From Candidatus Helicobacter avicola (lineage in GTDB: Bacteria; Campylobacterota; Campylobacteria; Campylobacterales; Helicobacteraceae): a stretch of 59,490 bases of DNA. Made by a program: the position numbers and the translations under genes. Positions 16,278-25,927 of this stretch are shown piece after piece (the first letter of the stretch is position 1; every line of letters begins with the position of its first letter). The stretch spans positions 1 through 59,490 of the forward strand of contig DXIN01000016.1 in NCBI GenBank assembly GCA_019112865.1, written 5' to 3'. The notes beneath the pieces were generated by a model. That model made no database searches, was not told where the DNA came from, and saw nothing but the letters and a program-made list of their open reading frames with translations.

Positions 16278-18488
16278 TTATAAGACATATACCATAGCTT
16301 CTATGGTCGGATATTTTTTGACTTTTTTAAAGATATGTTTTCTAAACGTTCCTTGTATCTCTTGCTCTATGGTTTTGGCATTGAAGTGCTCTTTTTTATA
16401 GTTTTTGACTACAAGCTCCAAAATCTCTGTCATTTCTTTTTCAAAGCCCTTGTCTTCTTTATTTGCCACAAGCCCATAGCTTGAGATTTTAGAGTTTAAA
16501 ATTTTGCGTTCTTTACTCACCTGCATAGAGACGATGACAATGCCATCATTAGCGAGTGTTTGTCTGTCATCGACTATATCCATATCCACTTGGCGATTGA
16601 TTTGATTGTCGATAAAAATCTTGCCATTTTTTACACTGCGAACTTTTCGCATATAATTGGGATTGACTTCGATTTGATCGCCATCTTCCATAAGAAAAAT
16701 ATTTTTTTCTAACACACCACATTTGATGGCAGTTTCTTTGTGTTTGGCTATGTGGTTATATTCACCATGGACGGGGAGGAAAAATTTCGGCTTAATGAGA
16801 CGAAGCATTAGTTTTTGCTCCTCTTGTGCAGCGTGTCCGCTCACATGGATTTCACTAAAGTCCTGATATGCCACCCTCGCCCCAGCTTTCATTAGGAAGT
16901 TTAGCACGGTTGAGACGGAGCCTTCATTGCCTGGGATAGCTTTAGCAGAGATGATAACCATATCGCTAGGTTTAATCTTGATATGGCGGTGTTCATCTGT
17001 TGCCATACGATAGAGTGCGCTCATCGTTTCGCCTTGAGAGCCGGTGGTAACGATTAAGATCTCATTATCGGGGTATTTTTCTACCTCATGGGCTTCGATA
17101 AAGATATTTTGTGGAATTTCTATGTAGCCAAGCTCACGCGCTATCTCGAGGTTTTTTTCCATAGAGCGTCCGATTACGGCTACTTTGCGGTTGTAGAGGC
17201 GTCCATAATTTATGGCTTGATACACGCGGTGGATATTTGAGCTAAAAGTGCTCATAATCACGCGTCCATTAGCTTGTTTGAAAAGCGTGTCAAATGTGGG
17301 TCCTACGCTCGCCTCGCTAGGCGTGGTGCCACTGCGGTGGGAATTGGTAGAATCGCTTAGGAGTAGCATCACACCTTCTTCTCCATAGTGCGCAAGTCTG
17401 TGCAAATCTGTGGGCATATTATCAATAGGTGTATGGTCGATTTTGAAATCCCCTGTGTGGATAATCGTCCCCGCCTCTGTCTTGATAGCTAGAGCCGAAG
17501 CATCAATCACAGAATGCGTGATATTAATCCATTCTATTTCGAATTCCCCGATTTTGATGGGTTGGCGTTTTTGGACAATCTTAAAATACGAGCGGTATTT
17601 TTTTAATCCATGCTCGTCAAATTTACTCCCAATCATACCAAGTGGCAATGGCGTCCCATAGAGAGGGAATTGTAGTTGTTTGTAGAGGTAAGGTACTGCA
17701 CCGATATGATCTTCGTGTGCGTGAGTGATGATAACCCCTGCAATTTTGTCTTTGATCGCGTGGATATAGCTAAAATCTGGTATGAGGATATCCACGCCAT
17801 GCATACTTTCATCAGGGAAACTCATACCCACATCAATGATAATCGCACTATTTTGTGTCTCTATCACGGTGATGTTGCCCCCAATCTCCCCTAGTCCTCC
17901 AAGTGGCGTGATACGCACACTTGCTTTTGTATTGAGGTTTAGCTTTGTGTGGGTATTGAGGCTTTCGCGTTGGATCTTTGTGTTTGCCTCTACTCCGCGT
18001 CTTAAATCCTTGTGTAAGCTTAGATTGTCTTTTTCGTTGGGATTTTTCACACTGCGCACACCATTTTCTACAATATCTTTGTCTTCTGTGCGATTTTTGG
18101 CATTAGGATTTTTGCCACTCCACTGACGTCCTTTAAACTTTTTCTCCTGTTCTGGTTTGTGAGAATCTTTAGTTTGGTTTGCTGTCTGTGTAGATTTGAA
18201 TTTTTTTTGTGCTGGTCTTTGTGCAAAAGATTTTTGTGGAGAGTGGGTGTCTTGTGTGGGGGTTTGCACAGAATCTCGCGCAACTCTCGCACTGTGTGCT
18301 TGTATGGTATTGTTTGTTTTCTCCTTTGGTGGGGTGTCTTCTCTCAAATCATTGTTTGCCGTGCCATCACCTATTTTGCGGCGAAACTTTTTGGTAAAGG
18401 ATTTGAATCTACTCTCTTTTGGTGTTTGTGCCTCTTGACTTTGTGTTGCTCTGTTTTCTGATGTTTGCTTTGTATCGTTGTTTTCCAT
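16278..18488 (-). CDS. rnj: ribonuclease J
   Basis: RNase J is the main 5'-3' exo- and endonuclease of mRNA decay and rRNA maturation in Helicobacter, where it works with a DEAD-box helicase. The 736-residue product has a long, basic, low-complexity N-terminal extension (about 1-185, rich in K, T, N, S, Q). The metallo-beta-lactamase core follows, with HAHEDHIGAVPYL, the HTGDFKID segment, the beta-CASP domain (LLLSDSTNSHRSG) and the HVSGHAAQEE and PVHGEYNH motifs. Helicobacter RNase J is known for such an extension; this one seems longer than usual. AAGGAG precedes the ATG, and the gene abuts rsmA. Confidence 0.95.
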   Translation of the reverse strand: MENNDTKQTSENRATQSQEAQTPKESRFKSFTKKFRRKIGDGTANNDLREDTPPKEKTNNTIQAHSARVARDSVQTPTQDTHSPQKSFAQRPAQKKFKSTQTANQTKDSHKPEQEKKFKGRQWSGKNPNAKNRTEDKDIVENGVRSVKNPNEKDNLSLHKDLRRGVEANTKIQRESLNTHTKLNLNTKASVRITPLGGLGEIGGNITVIETQNSAIIIDVGMSFPDESMHGVDILIPDFSYIHAIKDKIAGVIITHAHEDHIGAVPYLYKQLQFPLYGTPLPLGMIGSKFDEHGLKKYRSYFKIVQKRQPIKIGEFEIEWINITHSVIDASALAIKTEAGTIIHTGDFKIDHTPIDNMPTDLHRLAHYGEEGVMLLLSDSTNSHRSGTTPSEASVGPTFDTLFKQANGRVIMSTFSSNIHRVYQAINYGRLYNRKVAVIGRSMEKNLEIARELGYIEIPQNIFIEAHEVEKYPDNEILIVTTGSQGETMSALYRMATDEHRHIKIKPSDMVIISAKAIPGNEGSVSTVLNFLMKAGARVAYQDFSEIHVSGHAAQEEQKLMLRLIKPKFFLPVHGEYNHIAKHKETAIKCGVLEKNIFLMEDGDQIEVNPNYMRKVRSVKNGKIFIDNQINRQVDMDIVDDRQTLANDGIVIVSMQVSKERKILNSKISSYGLVANKEDKGFEKEMTEILELVVKNYKKEHFNAKTIEQEIQGTFRKHIFKKVKKYPTIEAMVYVL

Positions 18489-18490
18489 AG

Positions 18491-19276
18491 CTAAAACTCC
18501 TTGTTTTTGTGTTGATATATATGGTGATACTGCTCTGTGCTGACTTCGTGTGGTCTAGCATCATCGCGGATATGGAGAGATTCCAAGAGAGAGGTAATGT
18601 CTGTAAAAGCCTTTTGGAGGTTTTTGGCTAGTTTTTTACGTGGTGCGCAAAAAGCCATTTTCAAAAACTCCTCAAATCCGCTATCCTCGTATGCAGTATT
18701 TTGTGTCTTGTCAATGCAAAATACGCTCGAAGTAACTTTTGGTGCTGGTTCAAATGCGGTATTTGGCACATCAAAGAGCATTTGAGGTTTGCCAAAGGTC
18801 TGGGCTAGCACACTTAGCGCGCAAAATGCACTTTCTTTGGTGTGTGCGCAGAATTTTTGCGCGACTTCTTTTTGGGTCATCACGACGAGGTATTTACACG
18901 CACTATCGCGCAGCAAACGCAAAATAATGGGCGTAGCAACATAATAGGGTAGATTTGAGACAAGCACATACTCACTAGGGTGCAACCACCCTTGGTCTTG
19001 CTCTATCTCTAGGACATCTTGCTGTATCAGCTCCACCCTTTTGCTCGTGATGAGGGAAGCGAAATGTTTGCGAAACAAAGAACACAAGTCAGGATCGACT
19101 TCATAGGCTTTTAGAGAATCTCTCTTGGCTAACTCCTGTGTCAAATCACCCAAGCCAATCCCAATCTCTATAAGTTGGTAGGGGAGAGTGGGAATAGATT
19201 CGATGATCTGCTGGATATAGGAAAAACTTTTCAAAAAATTCTGTCCTAAGTGCTTTTTGGTCCTGTAGTTTTCCAT
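18491..19276 (-). CDS. rsmA: 16S rRNA (adenine1518-N6/adenine1519-N6)-dimethyltransferase
   Basis: RsmA (KsgA) dimethylates two adjacent adenines in helix 45 of 16S rRNA during small-subunit assembly. The 261-residue product shows the opening HLGQNFLKS, the SAM-binding motif EIGIGLGDLTQELAKR, the acidic loop QQDVLEIE and the catalytic VSNLPYYVATPI (NLPY). The C-terminal RNA-contacting domain has APRKKLAKNL. The ATG follows AAGGA by five bases. It heads the rsmA-rnj-kdsD operon and diverges from hisF. Confidence 0.96.
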   Translation of the reverse strand: MENYRTKKHLGQNFLKSFSYIQQIIESIPTLPYQLIEIGIGLGDLTQELAKRDSLKAYEVDPDLCSLFRKHFASLITSKRVELIQQDVLEIEQDQGWLHPSEYVLVSNLPYYVATPIILRLLRDSACKYLVVMTQKEVAQKFCAHTKESAFCALSVLAQTFGKPQMLFDVPNTAFEPAPKVTSSVFCIDKTQNTAYEDSGFEEFLKMAFCAPRKKLAKNLQKAFTDITSLLESLHIRDDARPHEVSTEQYHHIYQHKNKEF

Positions 19277-19292
19277 AAATATCCTTGAAAAA

Positions 19293-19301
19293 TGCTATAA
19301 T
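19293..19301 (+). promoter_or_regulatory. extended -10 promoter element upstream of hisF
   Basis: TGC-TATAAT lies in the rsmA/hisF divergent spacer and would give a leader of roughly 109 bases for hisF. The element is the centre of an inverted repeat, GCTA-TAATTG-TAGC. The opposite strand there reads TACAAT and might serve rsmA. Confidence 0.5.
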
Positions 19302-19416
19302 TGTAGCAAAAGTTCTTAAAATCCTAGCTAATAAATTTCTTTTTAGATTCACATTGATACCAAAAGAGACAAGCATAAGGGCAAATCAAAAACAAATATA
19401 AAATAAAGGCATAGCG

Positions 19417-20223
19417 ATGAATTTTGCAAAGCGTATCATTCCGTGTTTAGATGTCAAAGATGGGCGTGTGGTCAAGGGCGTGAATTTCGTAGGACTACAA
19501 GATGCGGGAGATCCCGCAGAGATAGCACAAAAATACAACGCACAAGGTGCAGATGAGCTAGTGTTTTTGGATATTACAGCAAGCGCGGAAGGTAGAGGCA
19601 CGACTATCGAGATGGTCAAAAAGGTCGCAAAAGAGGTTTTTATCCCTTTTAGCGTAGGTGGAGGGATCAGCTCACTTGATGATATGTATAACCTGCTCAA
19701 TGCCGGCTGTGATAAGGTGAGTATCAATAGTGCAGCGATCAAAAATCCCGCACTCATAGAGGAGGGGGCTAAGCGATTTGGATCACAATGTATCGTGGTG
19801 GCAGTGGATTATAAAAAAGTTAGCGGATTTGATACGCGAGATTCTGTGTCTGGTATAGAATCTACTGACACCACTTCCCCATGGCATATTTTTATCAATG
19901 GTGGCAGAGTAGATACAGGCAAGGATCTGCTTGAGTGGTGTAAGGAAATCTATGATAGAGGTGCAGGCGAGATTTTGCTCACGAGTATGGATTGTGATGG
20001 CGTGAAAAAGGGTTATGACAAAGCGGGGATTGAGGCGGTCAATGCTATCGCTCCGCTACCGCTTATCGCAAGTGGTGGTGCTGGGTGTATGCAGGATTTT
20101 GTCGATGTGTTTGAATATGGTGCTGATGCGGCACTGGCAGCAAGTGTGTTTCACTATGGTGAGATTGGTATCAGTGAGCTCAAATCCTATCTCAAAGCGC
20201 ATAATATCAGCGTGAGAATCTAG
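19417..20223 (+). CDS. hisF: imidazole glycerol phosphate synthase cyclase subunit
   Basis: HisF forms IGP and AICAR from PRFAR and ammonia supplied by HisH, in histidine synthesis. The 268-residue TIM barrel has the catalytic aspartates in [12 protein letters not shown] (D11) and VVVAVDYKK, the phosphate loops VGGGI and ASGGAG, and [11 protein letters not shown]. It is about 15 residues longer than usual. The extra residues lie after VDYKKVSG as a Ser/Thr/Asp-rich insert ([18 protein letters not shown]) coded by DNA with inverted AGATTCT (19839-19845) and AGAATCT (19857-19863). The insert is probably a surface loop. No other his gene is present here. Confidence 0.95.
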   Translation: MNFAKRIIPCLDVKDGRVVKGVNFVGLQDAGDPAEIAQKYNAQGADELVFLDITASAEGRGTTIEMVKKVAKEVFIPFSVGGGISSLDDMYNLLNAGCDKVSINSAAIKNPALIEEGAKRFGSQCIVVAVDYKKVSGFDTRDSVSGIESTDTTSPWHIFINGGRVDTGKDLLEWCKEIYDRGAGEILLTSMDCDGVKKGYDKAGIEAVNAIAPLPLIASGGAGCMQDFVDVFEYGADAALAASVFHYGEIGISELKSYLKAHNISVRI

Positions 20224-20236
20224 GCGAGAATCTACT

Positions 20237-20815
20237 ATGGTCGTATGTGCTGGACGCGGCGAGGAGTTTAGCTTCGCACAAATGATCGGTGTGGGTCTCA
20301 TAGAAAGTGCGATCAACCTCACGAGAATCTGCCTCACACAAAAGGTCGATGAGATCGTTTTCGTCGGGAGTGCCGGGGCGTATGATGAATGCACCAAAGT
20401 ACTTGATATATTTTGTGCCACACAAGCCACCCAAATAGAATCCGCCTCACTCACACACGATGCCTACACGCCCATATCCCATCGTATAGAATCTCCCAAG
20501 CCGATTTACTGTGATGTTTCATATGAAACAATGATTGTCAATAGCTCGAACTATATCACGACAGATTCTACGATCGCACAGAGATTTTCAGAGCTGGGGC
20601 TGGGACTGGAAAATATGGAGTTTTTTGCCGTGATGGAGGTAGCGCGGTATTTTGGGATCGGGTGCTTAGGGATTTTTTGCGTGAGCAATCATTGCAATGC
20701 CAATGCACATAGAGATTTTTTGCGCAATGCTAAAGCAGTGCGGGATCGTATAGAATCTCTTGCGCCAATATTTAAGAATCCCTCACATATTTCAGAATCT
20801 AAGGCAAAGCCATGA
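20237..20815 (+). CDS. nucleoside phosphorylase superfamily protein
   Basis: The 192-residue product shows phosphorylase-superfamily traits: an opening [10 protein letters not shown], the strand-turn [12 protein letters not shown] (the VGxAG motif binding phosphate/ribose), and [18 protein letters not shown], which matches the xxMExxAvxxvA substrate-binding helix. It ends with an [10 protein letters not shown] segment. It resembles a shortened purine nucleoside phosphorylase or MTA/SAH nucleosidase; phosphorolytic versus hydrolytic activity cannot be decided. It starts 13 bases after hisF with no clear ribosome site, and its end overlaps rlmN by four bases. Confidence 0.75.
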   Translation: MVVCAGRGEEFSFAQMIGVGLIESAINLTRICLTQKVDEIVFVGSAGAYDECTKVLDIFCATQATQIESASLTHDAYTPISHRIESPKPIYCDVSYETMIVNSSNYITTDSTIAQRFSELGLGLENMEFFAVMEVARYFGIGCLGIFCVSNHCNANAHRDFLRNAKAVRDRIESLAPIFKNPSHISESKAKP

Positions 20816-21915
20816 ATAAATCGACGATGAAGAAGCAAAATATTTTTAACTATACCTTAGAGGAATTAGGTGGGATTGTAAGTCCAAAATTTCGCGCACA
20901 GCAAATTTACAAATGGCTATATATTGAGTATAAAGATGACTTTGAATCTATGTCAAATCTCCCAAAAGCCTTGCGTGAGGAGCTGACACAAACACATAGC
21001 GCGCACAATCTTGAGATCATCAAATGCGAACAAAGCCGTGATGGGAGCAAAAAATATCTTTTTCGCACACACGATGGGCATACTTTTGAATCTGTGCTTA
21101 TCCAAATGCGCGAAAAACAGCGCGATGAGAATGGCAAGATTTTAAGTAGTGAGAAATGGACGATTTGCCTCTCTTCACAGATTGGGTGCAAGGTGGGCTG
21201 TGCGTTTTGCTTCACGGCAAAGGGTGGGTTTTGTCGGAATCTTGAGGCGGGGGAGATTGTCGAGCAGATCGTGCAGATCAAACGAGACAATGCTATCGCA
21301 CCGCATAAACGCGTGAATATTGTCTATATGGGTATGGGCGAACCGCTTGATAACTTTGAGAATGTTACAAAAGCGATTAGAATCTTGAGTGATCGTGATG
21401 GACTAAGTATCTCGGCGCGTAGGCAGACAATCTCGACAAGTGGTATAGCTCCTAAAATAAAAAAGCTTGGTCTGCTAGATTTGGGTGTGCAGTTGGCGAT
21501 TTCTCTACATGCAGTCGATGATGTCTTGCGTAGTCAGCTCATACCGATGAACAAAGCCTACAATATCGCACAAGTGCTTGATGAGGTGCGTGCTTTTCCC
21601 ATAGATATACGTAAGCGCGTGATGTTTGAATACCTAATGATCAAAGATCTCAACGATAGCCTCAAAGAGGCAAAAAAACTGCTAGCTTTGCTCAATGGCA
21701 TACGCGCTAAGGTCAATGTTATTTTGTTTAACCCCCACGAGGGCAGTGAGTTTTTGCGTCCGAGCGAGGAAAGAGCAAGAGCGTTTGCGGATTTTCTCAC
21801 ACATAGAGGACTGCTCTGCACCATTAGAGAATCTAAGGGGCTTGATATCAGTGCGGCATGTGGGCAGTTGCGCGAAAAGGTAAAAGAACAAAATGTTTCA
21901 TATGAAACTAAATAA
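20812..21915 (+). CDS. rlmN: dual-specificity 23S rRNA/tRNA adenine-2-C methyltransferase RlmN
   Basis: RlmN is a radical-SAM enzyme that adds a C2 methyl to A2503 of 23S rRNA and to A37 of some tRNAs. The 367-residue product has the [4Fe-4S]-binding motif C126-KVG-C130-AF-C133. It also has the SAM-binding GMGEPLDN, the STSG segment, and a conserved C-terminal Cys (C350 in ISAACGQL) that carries the methyl group with another Cys. The ATG overlaps the preceding stop (ATGA), indicating translational coupling. A downstream ATG five codons in is also possible. Confidence 0.95.
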   Translation: MNKSTMKKQNIFNYTLEELGGIVSPKFRAQQIYKWLYIEYKDDFESMSNLPKALREELTQTHSAHNLEIIKCEQSRDGSKKYLFRTHDGHTFESVLIQMREKQRDENGKILSSEKWTICLSSQIGCKVGCAFCFTAKGGFCRNLEAGEIVEQIVQIKRDNAIAPHKRVNIVYMGMGEPLDNFENVTKAIRILSDRDGLSISARRQTISTSGIAPKIKKLGLLDLGVQLAISLHAVDDVLRSQLIPMNKAYNIAQVLDEVRAFPIDIRKRVMFEYLMIKDLNDSLKEAKKLLALLNGIRAKVNVILFNPHEGSEFLRPSEERARAFADFLTHRGLLCTIRESKGLDISAACGQLREKVKEQNVSYETK

Positions 21916-21928
21916 ATAGGAGTGATCA

Positions 21929-22036
21929 ATGGATTTGCTAGATTGGGTGTTGGTGGTATTTTTGATCGTAGTGTTTGTGAGTGGAAGTGTGTGGTTTTTG
22001 TATTACGCGTATGATAACGACAAAAAAGACAGGTAG
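21929..22036 (+). CDS. 35-residue single-span membrane protein
   Basis: A short ORF sits in the gap between rlmN and queH. It encodes MDLLDWVLVVFLIVVFVSGS, a 20-residue mostly hydrophobic stretch, followed by VWFLYYAYDNDKKDR. The result is one membrane helix with a charged, probably cytoplasmic, tail. A TAGGAG site lies four to five bases before the ATG. Size and topology recall small subunits of membrane complexes such as CcoQ-type proteins, but there is no specific match. The good ribosome site and the fit between flanking genes support a real gene. Confidence 0.6.
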   Translation: MDLLDWVLVVFLIVVFVSGSVWFLYYAYDNDKKDR

Positions 22037-22042
22037 ATTCTT

Positions 22043-23287
22043 ATGGATTCTGTAATGACAAATGGTAGTATAACCTCCAAGCAAACAATTCTTGTACATA
22101 TTTGCTGCTCTGTGGATAGCCATTATTTTCTACAATGTTTGCGTGCGCAATACCCGGATTCAAAACTTGTAGGATTTTTTTATAACCCAAACATTCACCC
22201 CAAAGCAGAATATGATCTACGACTGCTTGATGTGGAGCGCAGCTGCAAAATGCTAGGCATAGATCTGTATGAGGGAGAATACGATACCCTACATTGGCTA
22301 GAAGATGTGCGAGGCTTGGAGGAAGAGCCAGAGAAAGGAGAGCGGTGTGTGGCATGCTTTGATAGTCGGCTAATACGCACAGCGAGCTTTGCTAAGCAAA
22401 AGAGCATTGGGGTTTTTACAACGACATTGCTCTCTAGCCCGATGAAAGAGCGCGAGATACTATTCACACAAGGAGAAAAAATAGCGCATCTTAATAATCT
22501 GGAGTTTATCAAAATCGATGTGCGCAGCAATGGCGGCACTCAAGCTCAAGCCAAGCTTGCTAAAGAGGACAATCTCTATAGGCAGACCTATTGTGGCTGT
22601 AAGTTTGCGTTGATGAAGCAGCGCAATGCACAGGGCAAAGTCCCGCTTGAGCTTGTAGAAAATCTTGGGAGGCAGATTCAGCCAGCGAGCAATGAAGAGC
22701 GGATTGAGACTTTTAGCAGACGCAATGCCTTGGAAGTGGATTCTATACCATATATCCTTACCAAACGCTCCATTATGGCGTGGAGAAACTTGCGTAGCAC
22801 TGCTAAGTTTGCCGGTGAATCTTTGGATATGTATGTGCTTGCGGATTCAAAGAGTAAGAACTATAGCAAGATGGGGCAGATTCAATGGATACGCACAGAG
22901 GTTACCTCGCCACTTGTCTTGCACGAGTTTTTGCGCCCACGAGGAGCAAAGTCTCCTACACAAAGTAAAAACCCACCACAACATTTTGAAAGTTTGTCTT
23001 GTGAAATTTCAATAGGAGTGGCGAGTAAGGACGATAGTATATTTCTTTGTTTAGAGGATTTTAATCTCTTGTGTCAGACACAATACCAAAGTGTGGGGGA
23101 ACTCAATCGTGCGCCCATTCCTTATGGGTTAGAAAATGCGTTGCGGATTTGCCTCTGTGGGCTAGGAAGTATCAATCCTATCATCGTGCTAGATTCTCGC
23201 AAAGAATCTAATCTCACGATTTTTATTCATAGTATTTTTCAAGAAGAAAATGTGTTTGCCATTATAGAGGGTAAAAATGGAGGATAA
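22043..23287 (+). CDS. queH: epoxyqueuosine reductase QueH with long C-terminal extension
   Basis: QueH reduces epoxyqueuosine to queuosine in tRNA, the last step of the pathway. The N-terminal half has the four conserved cysteines for the iron-sulfur cluster as CC (21-22 in HICCSVDS) and CxxC (RCVACFDSR, about 110-113). A second pair lies in YCGCKFAL (about 189-191), with the family's TTTLLSSPMKE segment between. QueH proteins are usually about 180-230 residues; here 414. The extra C-terminal 200 residues have no motif I recognise and may be a tRNA-binding or Helicobacter-specific domain. The gene starts seven bases after the small membrane ORF. Confidence 0.88.
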   Translation: MDSVMTNGSITSKQTILVHICCSVDSHYFLQCLRAQYPDSKLVGFFYNPNIHPKAEYDLRLLDVERSCKMLGIDLYEGEYDTLHWLEDVRGLEEEPEKGERCVACFDSRLIRTASFAKQKSIGVFTTTLLSSPMKEREILFTQGEKIAHLNNLEFIKIDVRSNGGTQAQAKLAKEDNLYRQTYCGCKFALMKQRNAQGKVPLELVENLGRQIQPASNEERIETFSRRNALEVDSIPYILTKRSIMAWRNLRSTAKFAGESLDMYVLADSKSKNYSKMGQIQWIRTEVTSPLVLHEFLRPRGAKSPTQSKNPPQHFESLSCEISIGVASKDDSIFLCLEDFNLLCQTQYQSVGELNRAPIPYGLENALRICLCGLGSINPIIVLDSRKESNLTIFIHSIFQEENVFAIIEGKNGG

Positions 23288-23369
23288 AAAACAATAAGCA
23301 TTTTAAAAGTGTTTTTTTAGTAGAATGCAAAGATTTATGAAATATGTGTTTGTGGTGTAAGGAGCTAGT

Positions 23370-23825
23370 ATGATGGATATCAATAAAATACGCGAGATTT
23401 TGCCTCATCGTTATCCGATGCTACTTGTCGATAGGATTGTGTCATTGGTGCCAAACGAAACGATTGAGGCATACAAAAATGTTACGATTAACGAAGAGGT
23501 GTTTATGGGGCATTTTCCCAAACGCCCTATTTATCCCGGAGTGATGCAGATTGAAGGAATGGCACAAGCTGGTGGCGTGCTGGCTTTTGTCAGTATGTTT
23601 GGTGATGATACACAGCAGGCAAAAAATAAGATTGTGTATTTTATGACGATTGACAATGTCAAGTTTCGTGTGCCTGTCGTGCCCGGTGATAAGCTTGTGT
23701 ATAAGCTTGAGGTGCTTGCTCACAAAGGAAATATTTGGTCGCTTGGGGCAAAGGCGTTTGTCGATGATAAACTGGTCTCTCAAGCCCAATTGAAGGCAAT
23801 GATCGCAGATGCGGACAAAGGGTGA
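23370..23825 (+). CDS. fabZ: 3-hydroxyacyl-[acyl-carrier-protein] dehydratase FabZ
   Basis: FabZ dehydrates beta-hydroxyacyl-ACP in fatty acid elongation. The 151-residue hot-dog protein has the opening ILPHRYPMLLVDRI, the catalytic histidine segment GHFPKRPIYPGVMQIEGMAQAGG (His and the downstream Glu), and a typical C-terminal strand pattern. AAGGAG lies before the first of two adjacent ATGs. It is followed directly by lpxA, the usual coupling of fatty acid and lipid A acyl supply. Confidence 0.96.
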   Translation: MMDINKIREILPHRYPMLLVDRIVSLVPNETIEAYKNVTINEEVFMGHFPKRPIYPGVMQIEGMAQAGGVLAFVSMFGDDTQQAKNKIVYFMTIDNVKFRVPVVPGDKLVYKLEVLAHKGNIWSLGAKAFVDDKLVSQAQLKAMIADADKG

Positions 23826-23827
23826 GT

Positions 23828-24628
23828 ATGGCAGAGGATAGAATCGCCCCAACAAGCATTGTGGAATCTGGAGCAAAAATTGGCAAGAATGTAAAGATTG
23901 GGCATTTTTGTGTGATTGGCAAAAATGTGGTGATTGGCGATGGTTGTGAGATAGGCGATCGCGTTACAATCACAGGTAGCACGACTTTGGGCAAAAACAA
24001 TAAAATCTTTACAGGTGCGTGCGTGGGTGTGCCACCACAAGATCTCAAATACGCCGGAGAAGATACGCAGCTTATTGTCGGTGATAATAATATCATCAGA
24101 GAATACACTACTCTCAACACTGGCACAATCGGTGGCGGTGGTATTACACGCATAGGAGATGAGAATCTATTTATGGCGTATGTGCATATAGCGCACGATT
24201 GCTCTGTGGGCAATGGCTGTATTTTTGCCAATGTCGCGACACTTGGTGGGCATGTGCAAGTGGGGAATTATGTGAATTTTGGGGGACTAAGTGCGGCACA
24301 TCAGTTTGTCAAAGTAGGCGATGGTTGTATGATTGGCGGACTTTCTGCGCTCGTGCAGGATTTGCCACCATATTCTATCGCACATGGCAATCATGCGCGC
24401 ATAGCAGGTTTAAACAAACATCGTATGCGCAAGCTTTTTAGTCGTGAGGAGATAGATTCTATCACTGCGCTGTATAGGCGCATCTACTCACGAGAAGCAC
24501 CAATGAAAGAATTAGTGCAAAGAGAGCTAGATTCTGGCACGCTTTCGCAAACACAAATTTCTATTTGTAACTTTATTTTATCAGCGACTAGAGGCATACC
24601 TTTAGGACACAAAGGGAATGAGCAATGA
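23828..24628 (+). CDS. lpxA: UDP-N-acetylglucosamine acyltransferase LpxA
   Basis: LpxA acylates UDP-GlcNAc with hydroxyacyl-ACP, the first step of lipid A synthesis. The protein (266 residues) is a left-handed beta helix built of hexapeptide repeats ([22 protein letters not shown], and so on). It has the catalytic histidine in [13 protein letters not shown] and the [15 protein letters not shown] segment. I chose the ATG at 23828 with AAAGGG upstream; a GTG two codons earlier overlaps the fabZ stop and is an alternative. Its stop overlaps the clpX start (ATGA). Confidence 0.96.
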   Translation: MAEDRIAPTSIVESGAKIGKNVKIGHFCVIGKNVVIGDGCEIGDRVTITGSTTLGKNNKIFTGACVGVPPQDLKYAGEDTQLIVGDNNIIREYTTLNTGTIGGGGITRIGDENLFMAYVHIAHDCSVGNGCIFANVATLGGHVQVGNYVNFGGLSAAHQFVKVGDGCMIGGLSALVQDLPPYSIAHGNHARIAGLNKHRMRKLFSREEIDSITALYRRIYSREAPMKELVQRELDSGTLSQTQISICNFILSATRGIPLGHKGNEQ

Positions 24629-25890
24629 TGGAGCCAAAATATTGTAGTTTTTGTGGCAGAATGGAAACCCCAAATAATCCTTGTATAACGGGTAATAGAG
24701 GGAATTCTGTCGATGTATATATTTGTAAAAATTGCATCACGGTAGGTGAGGAGATACTCAAAGGCTATAAAGAGCCTCAAGACTTAGAATCTACGCGTAG
24801 TAGGGAGTTTAGTATCCCCACTCCTAAAGAACTTAATGCGCGTCTTGATGAATATGTTGTGGGGCAAGATGAGGCAAAAAAGGTTTTTAGTGTAGCAGTC
24901 TATAATCACTATAAACGCATTAGTGGTGAGCAATATCCAGTCAGTCCGGAACTCGAAGATGTGGAGATTGCTAAATCCAATATTTTGCTCATTGGTCCTA
25001 CTGGAAGCGGTAAGACACTAATGGCACAAACCTTAGCGAGATTTTTAGATGTGCCTATTGCGATTTCTGATGCTACTAGTCTTACGGAGGCTGGCTATGT
25101 GGGTGAAGATGTAGAAAATATCCTCACACGATTGTTTCAGGCTGCCAATGGTGATATAGAAAAAGCCCAAAGGGGCATTGTGTTTATTGATGAGATTGAT
25201 AAAATCTCGCGTCTATCAGAAAACCGATCCATTACGCGTGATGTGAGTGGCGAAGGTGTGCAGCAGGCATTGTTAAAGATTATTGAGGGTAGTGTGGTCA
25301 ATATTCCACCAAAAGGTGGCAGAAAGCACCCAAATCAAGAATTTGTGCAGCTTGATACAAGTCATATTTTATTTATCTGTGGTGGGGCTTTTGATGGGCT
25401 AGGTGAGATTATCAAAAGACGCGTTGGTGGCAATGTATTAGGATTCCATGGCAAAAAACACGGCAAGAGCGATGAGCAGTATTTGCTTAGTCTCGTGGAG
25501 CCCGATGATCTTGTGAGCTATGGGCTTATTCCAGAGCTTATAGGGCGATTGCATGTTATTACGACTCTAAACCCCATAGACAAAGAGGCGATGATACAGA
25601 TTCTAACAACGCCCAAAAACGCGCTCATCAGGCAATACCAAAAGCTTTTTGAGATGGACGGCGCGACACTTGCCTTTGAGCAGGGTGCATTGGAAAAAAT
25701 AGCCGAGTTAGCCATAGCGAGGAAGATTGGAGCGAGAGGATTGCGTTCAATCATTGAGGAGCATATCAATGATCTTATGTATAATCTTCCGGATTTACGA
25801 GGCTGTGAAATCACAATCACAAAAGAATGCATAGAGGGCAAAAAGAAGCCTACCATTATCAAACAATCAAAAGCAAAAAAAACCTCATAA
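24625..25890 (+). CDS. clpX: ATP-dependent Clp protease ATP-binding subunit ClpX
   Basis: ClpX unfolds tagged proteins and feeds them to ClpP. The 421-residue product has the N-terminal zinc domain (C7, C10, C34, C37), the Walker A GPTGSGKT at 124-131, Walker [11 protein letters not shown] and sensor residues. It also has the pore loop GYVGEDVE and the ClpP-contacting loop region around LLIPEL/GRLHV. The length is normal. It overlaps lpxA by four bases and precedes mreB, an order common in Campylobacterota. Confidence 0.96.
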   Translation: MMEPKYCSFCGRMETPNNPCITGNRGNSVDVYICKNCITVGEEILKGYKEPQDLESTRSREFSIPTPKELNARLDEYVVGQDEAKKVFSVAVYNHYKRISGEQYPVSPELEDVEIAKSNILLIGPTGSGKTLMAQTLARFLDVPIAISDATSLTEAGYVGEDVENILTRLFQAANGDIEKAQRGIVFIDEIDKISRLSENRSITRDVSGEGVQQALLKIIEGSVVNIPPKGGRKHPNQEFVQLDTSHILFICGGAFDGLGEIIKRRVGGNVLGFHGKKHGKSDEQYLLSLVEPDDLVSYGLIPELIGRLHVITTLNPIDKEAMIQILTTPKNALIRQYQKLFEMDGATLAFEQGALEKIAELAIARKIGARGLRSIIEEHINDLMYNLPDLRGCEITITKECIEGKKKPTIIKQSKAKKTS

Positions 25891-25894
25891 GATA

Positions 25895-25903
25895 TGATAT
25901 AAT
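25895..25903 (+). promoter_or_regulatory. extended -10 promoter element for mreBC
   Basis: TGA-TATAAT sits in the 37-base clpX-mreB gap and ends 24 bases before the mreB ATG. This would give a leader of about 18 bases carrying AAGGAG. It suggests that mreB and mreC can be transcribed independently of the upstream fabZ-lpxA-clpX run. Confidence 0.6.
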
Positions 25904-25927
25904 ACTTTAAAGGCTAAGGAGTGTATT

